Translations under genes and position numbers: made by a program
Notes under the pieces: model-generated
Databases searched by the model: none
Seen by the model: only the letters and a program-made list of their open reading frames with translations
Told to the model about the DNA's origin: nothing
Part shown: positions 8,634-16,993 of the stretch, in pieces
Numbering within the stretch: position 1 is the stretch's first letter
Layout: every line of letters begins with the position of its first letter
Source: Desulfosporosinus sp. I2
Lineage (GTDB): Bacteria; Bacillota; Desulfitobacteriia; Desulfitobacteriales; Desulfitobacteriaceae
Length of the DNA stretch: 54,679 nucleotides
NCBI RefSeq assembly: GCF_000960765.1
Contig: NZ_JYNH01000019.1
Location: 1-54,679, forward strand
Direction: 5' to 3'

Positions 8634-9428
8634 TTAACCGATTAACGCTTCGATCTGTATCTTAATTTCTTTAGCTAGGTCCACGAATTTCGGACTTAAA
8701 TCAAAGAGGCTTTGACCGGTGAGATCGGCCTGCACTGCCATAGCGTCATAGGGTAGATATCCTAAGATCGGAATAAAGTTCATTTCCCGTTGAATCTCTT
8801 CGATCTGGCCGGGGTGAACTTTATTGATAACGGCATATACTTGGCTAACTCCAATGTCTTTGGCAAGTTTAGCGACTGCATGCGCTGTCTCAAAACTCCG
8901 TTTGCCCGGTTCCACGACGACGATAAAAGCATCCACCCCTCTCGCCGTTCCACGCCCGAAATGTTCCAAACCCGCCTCCATGTCCACTATGACAGTTTCG
9001 TTTCGTTCTAAGACCATATGCTCTAACAAACTGCGCAATAAAGTGCTCTCAGGGCAGGCACAACCGGAGCCTCCCAAGGTTACTGAACCCATGCGCAAAA
9101 GTTTGATGCCGTTATGCTTAGCCACATACGTGTCGGGAATATCGTCCACGTAGGGATTGATACTAAACATGGCCCCGATTGACCCCGGTTCTGCACCGGT
9201 GCGCTCCTTAATTAACTTCGCCTCCTTAGAAATAGGAGTAAGCTTAGCGAGTAACTCTGGAGGAAATCCCAGCGCAGTCCCCAAGTTAGCATCCGGATCA
9301 GCGTCCACCGCAAGGACCTGCTGCCCATCTTGGGCATATAAATGGCATAGAAGCGAGGCCAAGGTGGTTTTACCCACCCCACCTTTACCAGAAACAGCGA
9401 TTTTTAGACTTTTATTTGTCACGCTCAT
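8634..9428 (-). CDS. cooC: CO dehydrogenase nickel-insertion ATPase CooC
   Basis: The 264-residue MinD/ParA-type P-loop ATPase has the deviant Walker A GKGGVGKTT at residues 14-22 and the CooC GSGCACPE segment with the CxC pair that binds metal at the dimer interface. It supplies or inserts nickel during maturation of the CODH C-cluster. It follows cooS by 64 bases on the same strand, so the two are very probably cotranscribed. Confidence 0.95.
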   Translation of the reverse strand: MSVTNKSLKIAVSGKGGVGKTTLASLLCHLYAQDGQQVLAVDADPDANLGTALGFPPELLAKLTPISKEAKLIKERTGAEPGSIGAMFSINPYVDDIPDTYVAKHNGIKLLRMGSVTLGGSGCACPESTLLRSLLEHMVLERNETVIVDMEAGLEHFGRGTARGVDAFIVVVEPGKRSFETAHAVAKLAKDIGVSQVYAVINKVHPGQIEEIQREMNFIPILGYLPYDAMAVQADLTGQSLFDLSPKFVDLAKEIKIQIEALIG

Positions 9429-9492
9429 GTCGTTGTTTTCCTTCCTAATATTAGTGACTTATTAATGACTTTTAAAAAAAAATTTTCTATTT

Positions 9493-11442
9493 TTAAAATT
9501 CAAGATCGGGGCTCTGCAACCCTAAAGCTGTTCGCTTCTTAATAATTCGTTGAATTAATAAATGAGCTGCTTTGATGGGGTCTTCCTCATAAATCAACTT
9601 GCCCCCGAACAACTCATCCGTCGTTACAGCAAATTCTCCTTTATCACCCGTTAAAGCATTCTCGACAAACGGTGAACCACTGATCGGAGCATTGAGACCG
9701 ATATGAACGTCGACTCCTTGGGCTATAAAGAACGTGCCAATAGACAAAGCTTTGGGACTCTGAGGTTCTGGGCTCGAGCCAGCAACCGGCAAATCCCGTA
9801 CCCCGACTCCTACGCGATTGGCTAGGGCCACTAACAAATCATCAATTCGGGAGTTATCGACGCAACTTCCCATATGCCATGCCGGAGGCAACGAAGTGAG
9901 CCCATTCGCCTCACCAATTGTTTTCAGCACGTTGGCGAGCTTAGGGCCGCAATACTCGATGCCCTCCGGAGACAGAAGACCGTTTTTACCTAGAGAGTGT
10001 GCCGAGCAGCCCGTTGCTACGATCAAAACATTATGTTTTAAAAGTTCTTTGGCTACTTCAGTATTAGCCCAATCTTGCTTTAATCGCGGATTAGTACACC
10101 CGACAATGGCCACCACACCTAAGATATCCCCGTCTGTGAGCGCTTGGATAAAGGGTTGGAGAGGATCTTCCCGATTGATCTTCGAAAGTACTTCTATGAT
10201 TTGTTCCACGGAAAATCCAGCATACGCTTCAACAGTTCCTTCTGGTATGTGTAGCTTAACCATATCGCGTTCGGAATATCGGCCTAAGGCTTTGCGAACA
10301 ATTTCTTCGCCCATTTGATCAGCCTTAGCCGGAGTAAACTCAACGTGGCTAGATCCCTCGATCTTAATCATAGGCAAGGTGGAAATCAATTCCGTGTGAT
10401 AACATTCGGCAACTTTTTGCAAGCCCGGCATGATACATTGAGCATCGACAACCATTGCCTCTAACGCCCCAGTCACAATCGCCAATTCTTGGCTAGAAAA
10501 ATTGGTTGCCACGGAAACCCCTTGCCTCATTAGTAACTCATTGGCACTGCAGCAGATCCCGATGACATTAATTCCTTGGGCACCTAAAGCTTTTGCCTCC
10601 CCGTTTAGTTTTCGGCTCCATTCCACTACTTTTTCCGAAACCATCGGAATATGGCCATGCACCGCAATATTCACATAATCCGCTTTGATGACTCCCATAT
10701 TATATTGAGCCTTGACTAACTTCGGTGTGCCAAACAGAACGTCTGAAAGATCGGTGGAGAGGTGTAGCCCATCATACCCTTCCACAAGAGCCATCGTCAT
10801 AATTCCGAGGAGGAGGTTGAGTGGATCACTATCACATCCCATGGCAGCCTTATTAATGGCATTGGCAATTTCCAAGTGAGCATTGCGAGGTAGAATGTTT
10901 AATTTTTCCCAAGCTTCAACGGACTTGGGATGGGCACGTAAACTTAACCAGTTGGCTACCCCGGTTTGTTTCTGAAAATCTTGCAAAGCTATCAGCGCGA
11001 CTTCCGCTGCCACTTCGTTTGAACTCTTGCCGTCAACAGTTAAGCCCAAGCCTTGGGCGATTTTCCCTAACTTATCTTTACCTTTAATTTCGTAGGGCGC
11101 TTTGCCTTCAGCAACTTCCAAAAGGGTTTGTGCCACTTCGCGGGCGTGTTCGACATGGGGTGTCGCCCCATCGACGATGAGTGTTAGCAAGTTGCGAGCG
11201 ACGATCTGATCCGCCGTTGCACCGCAGACCCCTCGCTTCGCCCCTTTTTCACCAAAACTAATCCGGCAAGGGCCCATCATGCAACGACGACAACAAACCC
11301 CAGCTAAGCCAAACTTACAGCGTGGTTCTTGTTGTATAGCTCGATCAAAGGCTGTCTCTATCCCTTCATCCTTCGCTTTCAAGAGAAGTTCCTGTACTCC
11401 CTGATCTATTGTCAGATCTGTTGTCAAAAAGGTCTTGATCAT
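9493..11442 (-). CDS. cooS: Carbon monoxide dehydrogenase catalytic subunit (Ni-CODH)
   Basis: The 649-residue protein is a complete monofunctional-type Ni-CODH. Near the N-terminus it shows the cysteine set for the B and D clusters (CKFGLAGVCCRRCMMGPC, then GVCGATADQ), and further on C-cluster regions such as GICCSANELLMRQG, VVDAQCIMPG, VVAIVGCTNPR, ATGCSAHSLGKNG and HMGSCVDNSR. It oxidises CO to CO2 or the reverse, with ferredoxin as partner. No acetyl-CoA synthase gene is adjacent, so it may serve CO oxidation or CO2 reduction on its own. The start follows AAGGAGG. A perfect TGAAC-N6-GTTCA palindrome lies upstream and a CooA-like regulator is the next gene. Confidence 0.97.
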   Translation of the reverse strand: MIKTFLTTDLTIDQGVQELLLKAKDEGIETAFDRAIQQEPRCKFGLAGVCCRRCMMGPCRISFGEKGAKRGVCGATADQIVARNLLTLIVDGATPHVEHAREVAQTLLEVAEGKAPYEIKGKDKLGKIAQGLGLTVDGKSSNEVAAEVALIALQDFQKQTGVANWLSLRAHPKSVEAWEKLNILPRNAHLEIANAINKAAMGCDSDPLNLLLGIMTMALVEGYDGLHLSTDLSDVLFGTPKLVKAQYNMGVIKADYVNIAVHGHIPMVSEKVVEWSRKLNGEAKALGAQGINVIGICCSANELLMRQGVSVATNFSSQELAIVTGALEAMVVDAQCIMPGLQKVAECYHTELISTLPMIKIEGSSHVEFTPAKADQMGEEIVRKALGRYSERDMVKLHIPEGTVEAYAGFSVEQIIEVLSKINREDPLQPFIQALTDGDILGVVAIVGCTNPRLKQDWANTEVAKELLKHNVLIVATGCSAHSLGKNGLLSPEGIEYCGPKLANVLKTIGEANGLTSLPPAWHMGSCVDNSRIDDLLVALANRVGVGVRDLPVAGSSPEPQSPKALSIGTFFIAQGVDVHIGLNAPISGSPFVENALTGDKGEFAVTTDELFGGKLIYEEDPIKAAHLLIQRIIKKRTALGLQSPDLEF

Positions 11443-11483
11443 ATTATAAATTCCTCCTTAAATTGATCGATTACTTTCATGAC

Positions 11484-11499
11484 TGAACTCAACAGTTCA
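11484..11499. promoter_or_regulatory. Probable CooA/Crp-family operator before cooS
   Basis: TGAACTCAACAGTTCA is a perfect 5-6-5 palindrome of the Crp/Fnr class, centred about 50 bases before the cooS ATG. No good -10 box is visible downstream, which fits an activated promoter. The assignment to the adjacent CooA-like protein is inference. Confidence 0.65.
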
Positions 11500-11521
11500 A
11501 CTATTCTGATTATAGAAGAAT

Positions 11522-11566
11522 AAAAATAAGAAAACCGTCAGAATGCTGATGGTTTTCTTATTTTTA
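11522..11566 (-). terminator. Terminator after the cooA-like gene
   Basis: AAGAAAACCGTCAG and CTGATGGTTTTCTT form a long stem flanked by A- and T-runs on both sides, so it could work in both directions. It ends the regulator transcript before the cooS promoter. Confidence 0.85.
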
Positions 11567-11584
11567 ACAGACAATTCGTTAGTT

Positions 11585-12268
11585 TTAGTCTTCTTCCATA
11601 CTCTCTTGCAAGGCTTGAATATCCCTTAGGATAAATGATTTGCGATTCAGTGTCAGGATTTCTGCTTTCTGCCAACCATTGAGGAATGTAGAGACAGTTT
11701 GACGGGATGTTCCCACTGCAGAAGCTATTTCATCGAAGGTCAAGCCTAAATTCACTAGGGTACCGTGTTCATTAGTCTGTCCTTTTTCCCTAGCGGCTTG
11801 TATCAAAAAATTTGCTAAACGTTTACCGACATCGCGAAAAACGAGATTTTCAATGATTCCTAGAGTGTTTCCCAAGCTTTCACCTAAGACTTTGACCATG
11901 CTGATCAAGATCACCGGATCTTGTAGCATAAGGCTTCGAAAGACTTTAATGTCGATGGTCCAGACGATGGTGTCTTCCATCGCATCTGCAAAAGTACCCG
12001 AATGGCTACTATAAACATCCCCCGGTTCTAAAAAGGCGACCGTAAACTCTTTACCATTGGGATAACTGAGATAGATTCTAACCTTACCCTTAAGGAGAAT
12101 TAGTATAAAATCCTCTTGCTTTTCCGGGGTAAAAATACACTCTCTTTTTCGGAATGAACGTTCGTGGGCCGATCGATTTAGGGTAAGTAAATGCTGTTCG
12201 CTCAAGGCCTTAAGCAGGGGTATTTTAAGCAATTCATCAAGATCAATTTGAGATAACTTAGGTTTCAT
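11585..12268 (-). CDS. cooA: CooA-like CO-sensing Crp/Fnr-family regulator
   Basis: The 227-residue protein has a cyclic-nucleotide-binding-like beta-barrel, a long dimer helix and a C-terminal HTH (FDEIASAVGTSRQTVSTFLN). At the heme-binding position of Rhodospirillum rubrum CooA (GDMFCMHSG) it has GDVYSSHSG: His89 aligns with the proximal ligand His77, while Cys75 is replaced by Ser87, as in other Cys-lacking CooA homologues. CO binding to the heme would activate DNA binding. Its place directly upstream of cooS-cooC and the operator at 11484 support this. A different Crp-family sensor cannot be excluded by sequence alone. Confidence 0.85.
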   Translation of the reverse strand: MKPKLSQIDLDELLKIPLLKALSEQHLLTLNRSAHERSFRKRECIFTPEKQEDFILILLKGKVRIYLSYPNGKEFTVAFLEPGDVYSSHSGTFADAMEDTIVWTIDIKVFRSLMLQDPVILISMVKVLGESLGNTLGIIENLVFRDVGKRLANFLIQAAREKGQTNEHGTLVNLGLTFDEIASAVGTSRQTVSTFLNGWQKAEILTLNRKSFILRDIQALQESMEED

Positions 12269-12330
12269 CGTTACCCCCCCATTTCATACCCTCAAAGTTA
12301 GATAGAGCATATGTTATTGCACAGAGATTG

Positions 12331-12516
12331 TCAACGACCAATCTTTTTTTGAATTCCTCCATTATGAAATGCTCGGTAGGTATCGAAAACTCTTGCAAGA
12401 TTATCTACTGAACTGGCCTCACTAAGTATTTTAACAGCCTTACATTGATCATCTGCCGGGTTCCCTTCCCAACATTCCTTCCATGATTGATAAGTTGGTG
12501 TCAGACACCTGATCAC
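12331..12516 (-). CDS. Unrecognised 61-codon ORF, possibly a fragment
   Basis: The frame gives MIRCLTPTYQSWKECWEGNP and a helical C-terminal half ending in GGIQKKIGR. It has three Cys residues but no known motif and no clear ribosome site. It may be a leftover of a longer gene. Confidence 0.25.
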   Translation of the reverse strand: MIRCLTPTYQSWKECWEGNPADDQCKAVKILSEASSVDNLARVFDTYRAFHNGGIQKKIGR

Positions 12517-12528
12517 ATGTTCGTTAAC

Positions 12529-12852
12529 TTACTCTCCTAGTTTTTCAGTTTTGGATAAGAATTTTTCGAAAGCTTCATTGATATCAATATTCATGCGTTC
12601 CGCCAAAATAATCAGCCACCATATGCATTCGCCAAGCTTATGCTCTAGTTCAGATACGGTTTCCCCACTTGTTGGCCAACGCCCCTGCTGAGCCATTGTC
12701 AGACGACCCACTAATCCTGCATCTGTCAAAAAAGCTAACGCATCTTCTTCTACTGTCCATTCTGTTTCATGGTACTTCTTTTCTAACTGGTGGTACAGTT
12801 TTCTTATTTGAACGGAACGTTCAACAGCTTCACTAAAGTTCATATTCTTCAT
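12529..12852 (-). CDS. MazG-like NTP pyrophosphohydrolase family protein
   Basis: About 107 residues, all alpha-helical, with an ELEHKLGECIWWLIILAERM segment resembling the metal-binding helices (ExxE...) of MazG/dUTPase-like folds. Members hydrolyse NTPs or dNTPs to NMPs. The start at 12852 follows AGGA by five bases; an open frame continues upstream into the truncated copy of the small XRE-linked gene and is not likely to be translated. It sits at the edge of the duplicated module. Confidence 0.6.
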   Translation of the reverse strand: MKNMNFSEAVERSVQIRKLYHQLEKKYHETEWTVEEDALAFLTDAGLVGRLTMAQQGRWPTSGETVSELEHKLGECIWWLIILAERMNIDINEAFEKFLSKTEKLGE

Positions 12853-12899
12853 CTTCTTCCTATATAAATTTTTTCTAACCGCTGAAATTGAAAGTGTAT

Positions 12900-13001
12900 T
12901 TACAATGCTTTTTCGCATTGCTGCTGCGCTTCAACAAGAATATCAACAGCATTTGTAACTTTGGCGGCAAGTTGAAAATACATTTCCTTATAATCTGGCA
13001 C
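12900..13001 (-). pseudogene. Truncated copy of the small XRE-linked ORF
   Basis: From GTG 13001 the frame gives VPDYKEMYFQLAAKVTNAVD and ILVEAQQQCEKAL, then stops. It is nearly identical to the first 28 residues of the ORF at 18501-18665 and then diverges, so the 3' half was lost. Confidence 0.7.
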
Positions 13002-13022
13002 GCGAAATACACCCCTCTGCAC

Positions 13023-13127
13023 AATTAGTGTTATATAACTAATTATGACACATAATATTCATTAGTGCTATATCACTAACAAAACTTTTTCTTCTTCTGT
13101 ATGCTTTAATTAGTGATAACTCACTAG
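13023..13127. promoter_or_regulatory. Three operator-like palindromes before the XRE gene (copy 1)
   Basis: Three related inverted repeats lie in the divergent intergenic region: AATTAGT-N8-ACTAATT at 13023-13044, TTAGTG-N6-CACTAA at 13062-13079 and TTAGTG-N6-CACTAG at 13110-13127, the last touching the AGGAGG ribosome site. The pattern is that of a self-regulating repressor controlling both divergent genes. Confidence 0.7.
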
Positions 13128-13138
13128 GAGGTGTATTC

Positions 13139-13381
13139 ATGGATACGAAACAAGCAGTAGTGTATAGAATTGTTGAACTTTGCAAAGAACGGAATATAAC
13201 GCCCAATGCTTTGAGCTATCGTGCCGCCGTACCACAATCGACTATAAAAAGCATCCTAAATGATGAGAGCCTGAACCCTGGTATTGTAACCATTAAAAAG
13301 TTGTGTGATGGTTTAGAAATCTCACTGTCGGACTTTTTTAATACGGATGTCTTTAGCAATTTAGAACAAGAACTCACATGA
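13139..13381 (+). CDS. Small XRE-family HTH regulator (copy 1)
   Basis: The 80-residue protein is essentially one helix-turn-helix domain (NALSYRAAVPQSTIKSILND) with a short tail. The start follows AGGAGG. It differs from the copy at 18802 at only a few residues (K4/R, Y9/N, T22/R, V73/A). The palindromes upstream suggest autorepression; the divergent partner gene is truncated in this copy. Confidence 0.9.
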   Translation: MDTKQAVVYRIVELCKERNITPNALSYRAAVPQSTIKSILNDESLNPGIVTIKKLCDGLEISLSDFFNTDVFSNLEQELT

Positions 13382-13456
13382 ATCACCGATATTACGCTGC
13401 ATCTCCCCGAAATCTTTAACCGTAAATGCTTCAACAAGCAGAGTGACAACCTCATA

Positions 13457-13504
13457 AAAGCCTGTCCGAGAAACGAATACGTATTCGTTTCTCGGACAGG
13501 CTTT
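13457..13504. repeat. 48-bp perfect palindrome
   Basis: Two 24-bp arms (left arm begins AAAGCCTGTCCGAGAAACG) meet without a spacer at TAC/GTA. It lies 75 bases past the XRE gene and could act as a bidirectional terminator or be a mobile-element end. The following 13505-13650 holds stop-broken coding-like sequence (KFKRRMPSQQAEY; KVDFHDRRMLMKQ) that I cannot assign. Confidence 0.9.
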
Positions 13505-13653
13505 GCGTATGTATAAAATCAAAAAAAGCGGGTCGCAAAAAAATAACCTCCGGACAAGCAAAAGCATAGCCTATACGGACAAGCCGAAATTCAAGCGGCG
13601 CATGCCGTCACAACAAGCAGAGTACTAAGGTTGACTTTCACGACCGTCGCATG

Positions 13654-13932
13654 TTAATGAAGCAAACGAATATCTTCTTTCAACAAACCAGTTATTTCAG
13701 CTATTTCATCAATACTCATGCCTTTAAGCAGTAGCTTCTTGGCAGTTGCCTTTTTTTCCTCAACGCGGCCCTCGTCTTTTGCTTCTTCTTCCAACGCTCG
13801 TAAAACTTTGCTCATTCTTAACACCTCCAATATCTTTCGTGTATATTCTCGATCAATAAAGTTATCAGAGATAGCAATCACACAACCATTCAGAAATATC
13901 TTTTGATTTTCATCAAGGATCAAGCCAGCCAA
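13654..13932 (-). pseudogene. C-terminal fragment of an Rpn-type nuclease/transposase-like gene
   Basis: The 92 codons begin at TTG just after the PIN stop and read as the C-terminus of COG5464/Rpn proteins: EYTRKILEVLRMSKVLRALE, a charged KDEGRVEEKKA linker and LLLKGMSIDEIAEITGL. The catalytic PD-(D/E)XK half is absent. It is joined head-on to the cut end of the PIN gene. Confidence 0.6.
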
Positions 13933-14256
13933 TTATGACAGAAGGCCGTTATCATCATATTTATCAAGTATAATAGGAGAAGAAGTATTCATCGTATTTA
14001 CCGAGGTACTATAGTAGAACAATTCCATTACGCCTTGTAGCATTGCCAGTCTATCATTTACATCAGTAATATTATGTCTTGCAAAATTTTTAACTAAGTA
14101 AACTAATTCTCCTATAGTATCCTGCGCAAATAAAAGTTGAATTTTCCTGTCATCAATTAAATCCATTATTTTGGTGCATACATTATTGTCTTCTGAAGAA
14201 AACCATGCTTTTATAAAAATATTAGTATCCAACACGGCCTTAAGTTTACTTCTCAT
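13933..14256 (-). CDS. PIN-domain toxin, C-terminally truncated
   Basis: The 107 codons give a COG1569-type PIN domain: AVLDTNIFIKAWFSSEDN with the first catalytic Asp, then a conserved GELVYLV segment and DKYDDNGLLS, where intact proteins continue with DNxFL and a last VTGD block. The protein therefore lacks its C-terminal acidic residues and is probably inactive. It overlaps the upstream antitoxin gene by 11 bases, normal for such pairs. Confidence 0.7.
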   Translation of the reverse strand: MRSKLKAVLDTNIFIKAWFSSEDNNVCTKIMDLIDDRKIQLLFAQDTIGELVYLVKNFARHNITDVNDRLAMLQGVMELFYYSTSVNTMNTSSPIILDKYDDNGLLS

Positions 14257-14389
14257 ATCTCTTTGAACCTAAGGTTTTCCTTATTTCAGAATCACTTAAG
14301 CCCTTTTCTTTGATAGCTTTCTTAGCTATATTTCTAATACTATTCATACATCCCAATTTTTTAGGTTCAATAGCTGCTGCATTATTCAT
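14246..14389 (-). CDS. Antitoxin of the PIN pair
   Basis: A 47-residue basic protein starting at ATG 14389 after AAGGTG (an open frame extends to 14437 but its start sits inside the preceding lipoprotein frame). The segment MNSIRNIAKKAIKEKGLSDS and EIRKTLGSKRYEK resembles small antitoxins found before COG1569 PIN toxins. The gene overlap with the toxin supports the pairing. Confidence 0.6.
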   Translation of the reverse strand: MNNAAAIEPKKLGCMNSIRNIAKKAIKEKGLSDSEIRKTLGSKRYEK

Positions 14390-14418
14390 ACTATCAGCAC
14401 CTTCTTTAAGATTATCAT

Positions 14419-14630
14419 TATTCAAATTTGAATTCATTATTGTCTTTTAAGGTAAGAATTGGCAAAAACGAGGAAGTTATACTATATGACTTTCCAAAAT
14501 ATTTACCTATCGCAATAGTTTTTGAGCTAATATTTTCATTGCCTTTATTTATTGGGTTATCATTAACACACCCTACCAATAAAAGAAATACTGCTAAGAT
14601 TCCAAAAATTAATAATAATTGTTTTTTCAT
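14419..14630 (-). CDS. Short lipoprotein, probably truncated
   Basis: From ATG 14630 about 70 codons give a signal peptide with lipobox LLVGC followed by a Ser/Asn-rich segment and GKYFGKSYSITSSFLPILTL. The frame ends right where the antitoxin region begins, so the mature domain looks cut off. The open frame also extends upstream to 14789 but overlaps the SRAP gene end. Confidence 0.5.
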
Positions 14631-14745
14631 TTTCACCTTTACCTTCACCTCTATCGACTGAATAGAAATTATATTTATTTCATAATTTCCTACGAATGCG
14701 TCATAGCCTAGAAACGTTAAAAAACAAGCTGTGAAAGATTCTAGC

Positions 14746-15414
14746 TCAAAACAGTCTGGATTCCACAGAAGCCAAACACTCTGTCCCATTATTTTTAGGC
14801 GAATTTACTAACTTTGAAACCTCATATGCCATCATTAGATCTGACGGATATGGTATTAACAAGCTCTTTAGAAAAGAGCTATCTGTAACACCCTGATCCA
14901 ACCAAACGTGCTCAACTTCTCTCGGGAGAATGACTGGCATGCGATGATGTATGGGGGCCATAAGATCATTGGGGGTAGTTGTGATAATGCTACATGAATT
15001 TATAATATCGCCGGTTGGTTGCTTCCACGTGTCCCAAAGACCAGCAAATCCGAATAGTTCTTTGTTCTTTAGAGTTATCCGGTGGGGTCGTTTGCCAGAG
15101 CCTTCTTTCTTCCACTCATAAAATCCATCAGCCACTACGAGACAACGCTTTCGTTGAAGGCAATGCTTAAAACTAGGCTTTTCGTCCAAAGTTTCTGCCC
15201 TGGCGTTTATCAATTTATTGCCGATCGAAGAATCTTTGGCCCAAAACGGTATTAGACCCCACCTAAACATATCTAAATGATTGGACCCATCATTAATTAT
15301 GACAGGGACATCTTGAGTCGGGGCTACGTTGTAGCTAGGTTTTAAGCTTATTGGTTCAGTATTAAATCGTTCTCTTATATCCTCAATATCGATAATTGTA
15401 AAGCGACCGCACAT
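14746..15414 (-). CDS. SRAP/YedK (HMCES-type) SOS response-associated protein
   Basis: The 222-residue protein starts MCGRF, with catalytic Cys2 exposed after Met removal, and carries the family motifs NARAET, CLVVADGFYEWKK and HHRMPVIL. These proteins cross-link covalently to abasic sites in single-stranded DNA. It leads a minus-strand group with a UvrC-like nuclease and a Y-family polymerase, which points to DNA damage tolerance. Confidence 0.93.
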   Translation of the reverse strand: MCGRFTIIDIEDIRERFNTEPISLKPSYNVAPTQDVPVIINDGSNHLDMFRWGLIPFWAKDSSIGNKLINARAETLDEKPSFKHCLQRKRCLVVADGFYEWKKEGSGKRPHRITLKNKELFGFAGLWDTWKQPTGDIINSCSIITTTPNDLMAPIHHRMPVILPREVEHVWLDQGVTDSSFLKSLLIPYPSDLMMAYEVSKLVNSPKNNGTECLASVESRLF

Positions 15415-15708
15415 GCTCTAAACTCCTAACAATTAGTATTAGGGTGCTTTTTTAGAAAGGCCAATTTTATGGCTTTCTTTATACTGTCAGAAAGTATAAC
15501 TTCGTTGCATACTGCAAGAAGGCTAATACGTGCGAAGACAGTGTCTTCGTCTGTAGCATAAGTGCAACCATCGGTTTCGCCATCGCCAAGGCTCGGTGAA
15601 ACCGGGTTTTCTTTAGATATTCAGACCGACTTTTATATCCTGTCATTACCGACCCTGGCGAGGCGAACCAGAGATCAAACTAATCAACATTAAGTATACT
15701 GCTGTCAT

Positions 15709-16839
15709 TCAAATCCTATCTCCATTAAGGATAAGACCGTCTGATAAATTTTCGGAAGTAATTCGGTTTATTATCTTTAAGACTGTGGCATCTAGACCAG
15801 ATGTTTCTCTATTTAGTCGTGTAGATGAGATCCAGAAACTAGGTATCCTACTCCGATTCTTCTTCAGATATGAGTGAATAATTTGCGCTTCATCGATATC
15901 ATTCTGTGTTAATCTGACTATGCCACTATTCTCTGTCATAAATATATCCCTGATTATCTGATTTAGGCTCTGCCTTAATTCAGAAATATCAGCCGTTACT
16001 AAATTAATCACTTTTCGATAAAGAATCTTGTTCCCTTTGATTAGGAACAATTTAACAAGCTCAGCATTAATATATTCAACTGCTAAGACATTCCGATTTT
16101 TACTTGAGGATTGAACTAATCGCTGCTTTCCAATGACATGTCGAAGTCCTAAAAGATAGGCACTATATTGGGCTGCTTTTTCAAAATTAAGATTTTTAAT
16201 AGCTGTATCCATCTTTTCAGAAAGTTCCTGAACTGCGATTCTATCATTCCCGTTCAAAAGTTGCCGGATCTCTTCAATATAAACCTTGTATTCATCAGGA
16301 CTTACCCGCCCAGTACAAACTCCCAAACAAGTACCTAATTGCAAGAACAGACAACCATCAGTCCTCTTAACCAGTCTTGGAGTAGAACATTTTCGTATAG
16401 GATAGAACTCCTTCAAATATTGTAATACTGTCTCAACCCGCCCAAGACTGGTAAAAGGACCGAAATACAATGCGTCATCATCTATTTTTTCAGTTACTAT
16501 CGTAACTTTAGGGTAGTGTTCAGCCATTATTTTAAGATAACAATACTTTTTATCATTCTTCATCTGCTTATTATATCGAGGTTTTATTTCCTTGATCAGG
16601 CGACATTCTTCAATAAATGCATCCAATTCCGTATCTGTAACTATATATTTTAATGTATGAATATGGCGTATCATTTCAACGACTTTTGGAGTCCTGTCCT
16701 TCTGATTATTAAAATATTGGGACACCCTGTTTTTTAGATTTTTCGCCTTACCAACATAGATAATATTTCCAAGTGAGTCGATCATCATATAAACACCGGG
16801 TTTCTCTGGTAGTTGCCTTGGTTCATAATTAATAGTCAT
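15709..16839 (-). CDS. UvrC-like GIY-YIG nuclease without the C-terminal endonuclease domain
   Basis: The 376-residue protein has the N-terminal GIY-YIG nuclease (KPGVYMMIDSLGNIIYVGKA, residues 13-32), the four-Cys region (RKC...DGCLFLQLGTCLGVCTG), and a UVR motif (NLNFEKAAQYSAYL). The RNase H-like half that makes the 5' incision in full UvrC (about 600 residues) is missing, so it resembles Cho-type or solo 3'-incising nucleases. The start follows GGAG. It probably works with the neighbouring SRAP and polymerase genes. Confidence 0.9.
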   Translation of the reverse strand: MTINYEPRQLPEKPGVYMMIDSLGNIIYVGKAKNLKNRVSQYFNNQKDRTPKVVEMIRHIHTLKYIVTDTELDAFIEECRLIKEIKPRYNKQMKNDKKYCYLKIMAEHYPKVTIVTEKIDDDALYFGPFTSLGRVETVLQYLKEFYPIRKCSTPRLVKRTDGCLFLQLGTCLGVCTGRVSPDEYKVYIEEIRQLLNGNDRIAVQELSEKMDTAIKNLNFEKAAQYSAYLLGLRHVIGKQRLVQSSSKNRNVLAVEYINAELVKLFLIKGNKILYRKVINLVTADISELRQSLNQIIRDIFMTENSGIVRLTQNDIDEAQIIHSYLKKNRSRIPSFWISSTRLNRETSGLDATVLKIINRITSENLSDGLILNGDRI

Positions 16840-16993
16840 TTGCTACTCCATACGCTTTAGTCTTGTGCTAAGAGTATTATATCATACGTTTATTTCGGCT
16901 CATCACTTAAAAAGTCCCTGTTACCTAGACTTTACCTCGGCGGGTTCTTGCTTAGGTCGAAATGTAGGCGGTGGGAGGGATTTAGGCTACAGG

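Larger units (their letters stand above)
12919..13418. repeat. Direct repeat, copy 1 (XRE module)
   Basis: About 500 bp here is closely similar to 18582-19081 in the same orientation. It spans the 3'-truncated minus ORF, the operator-rich intergenic region, the XRE gene and about 35 bases beyond its stop. The intervening 5.2 kb carries the PIN and SOS-repair genes. Confidence 0.9.

Noticed and set aside
8790-10318. Plus-strand frames inside cooC and cooS
   Set aside because: Antisense shadows of well-supported genes.
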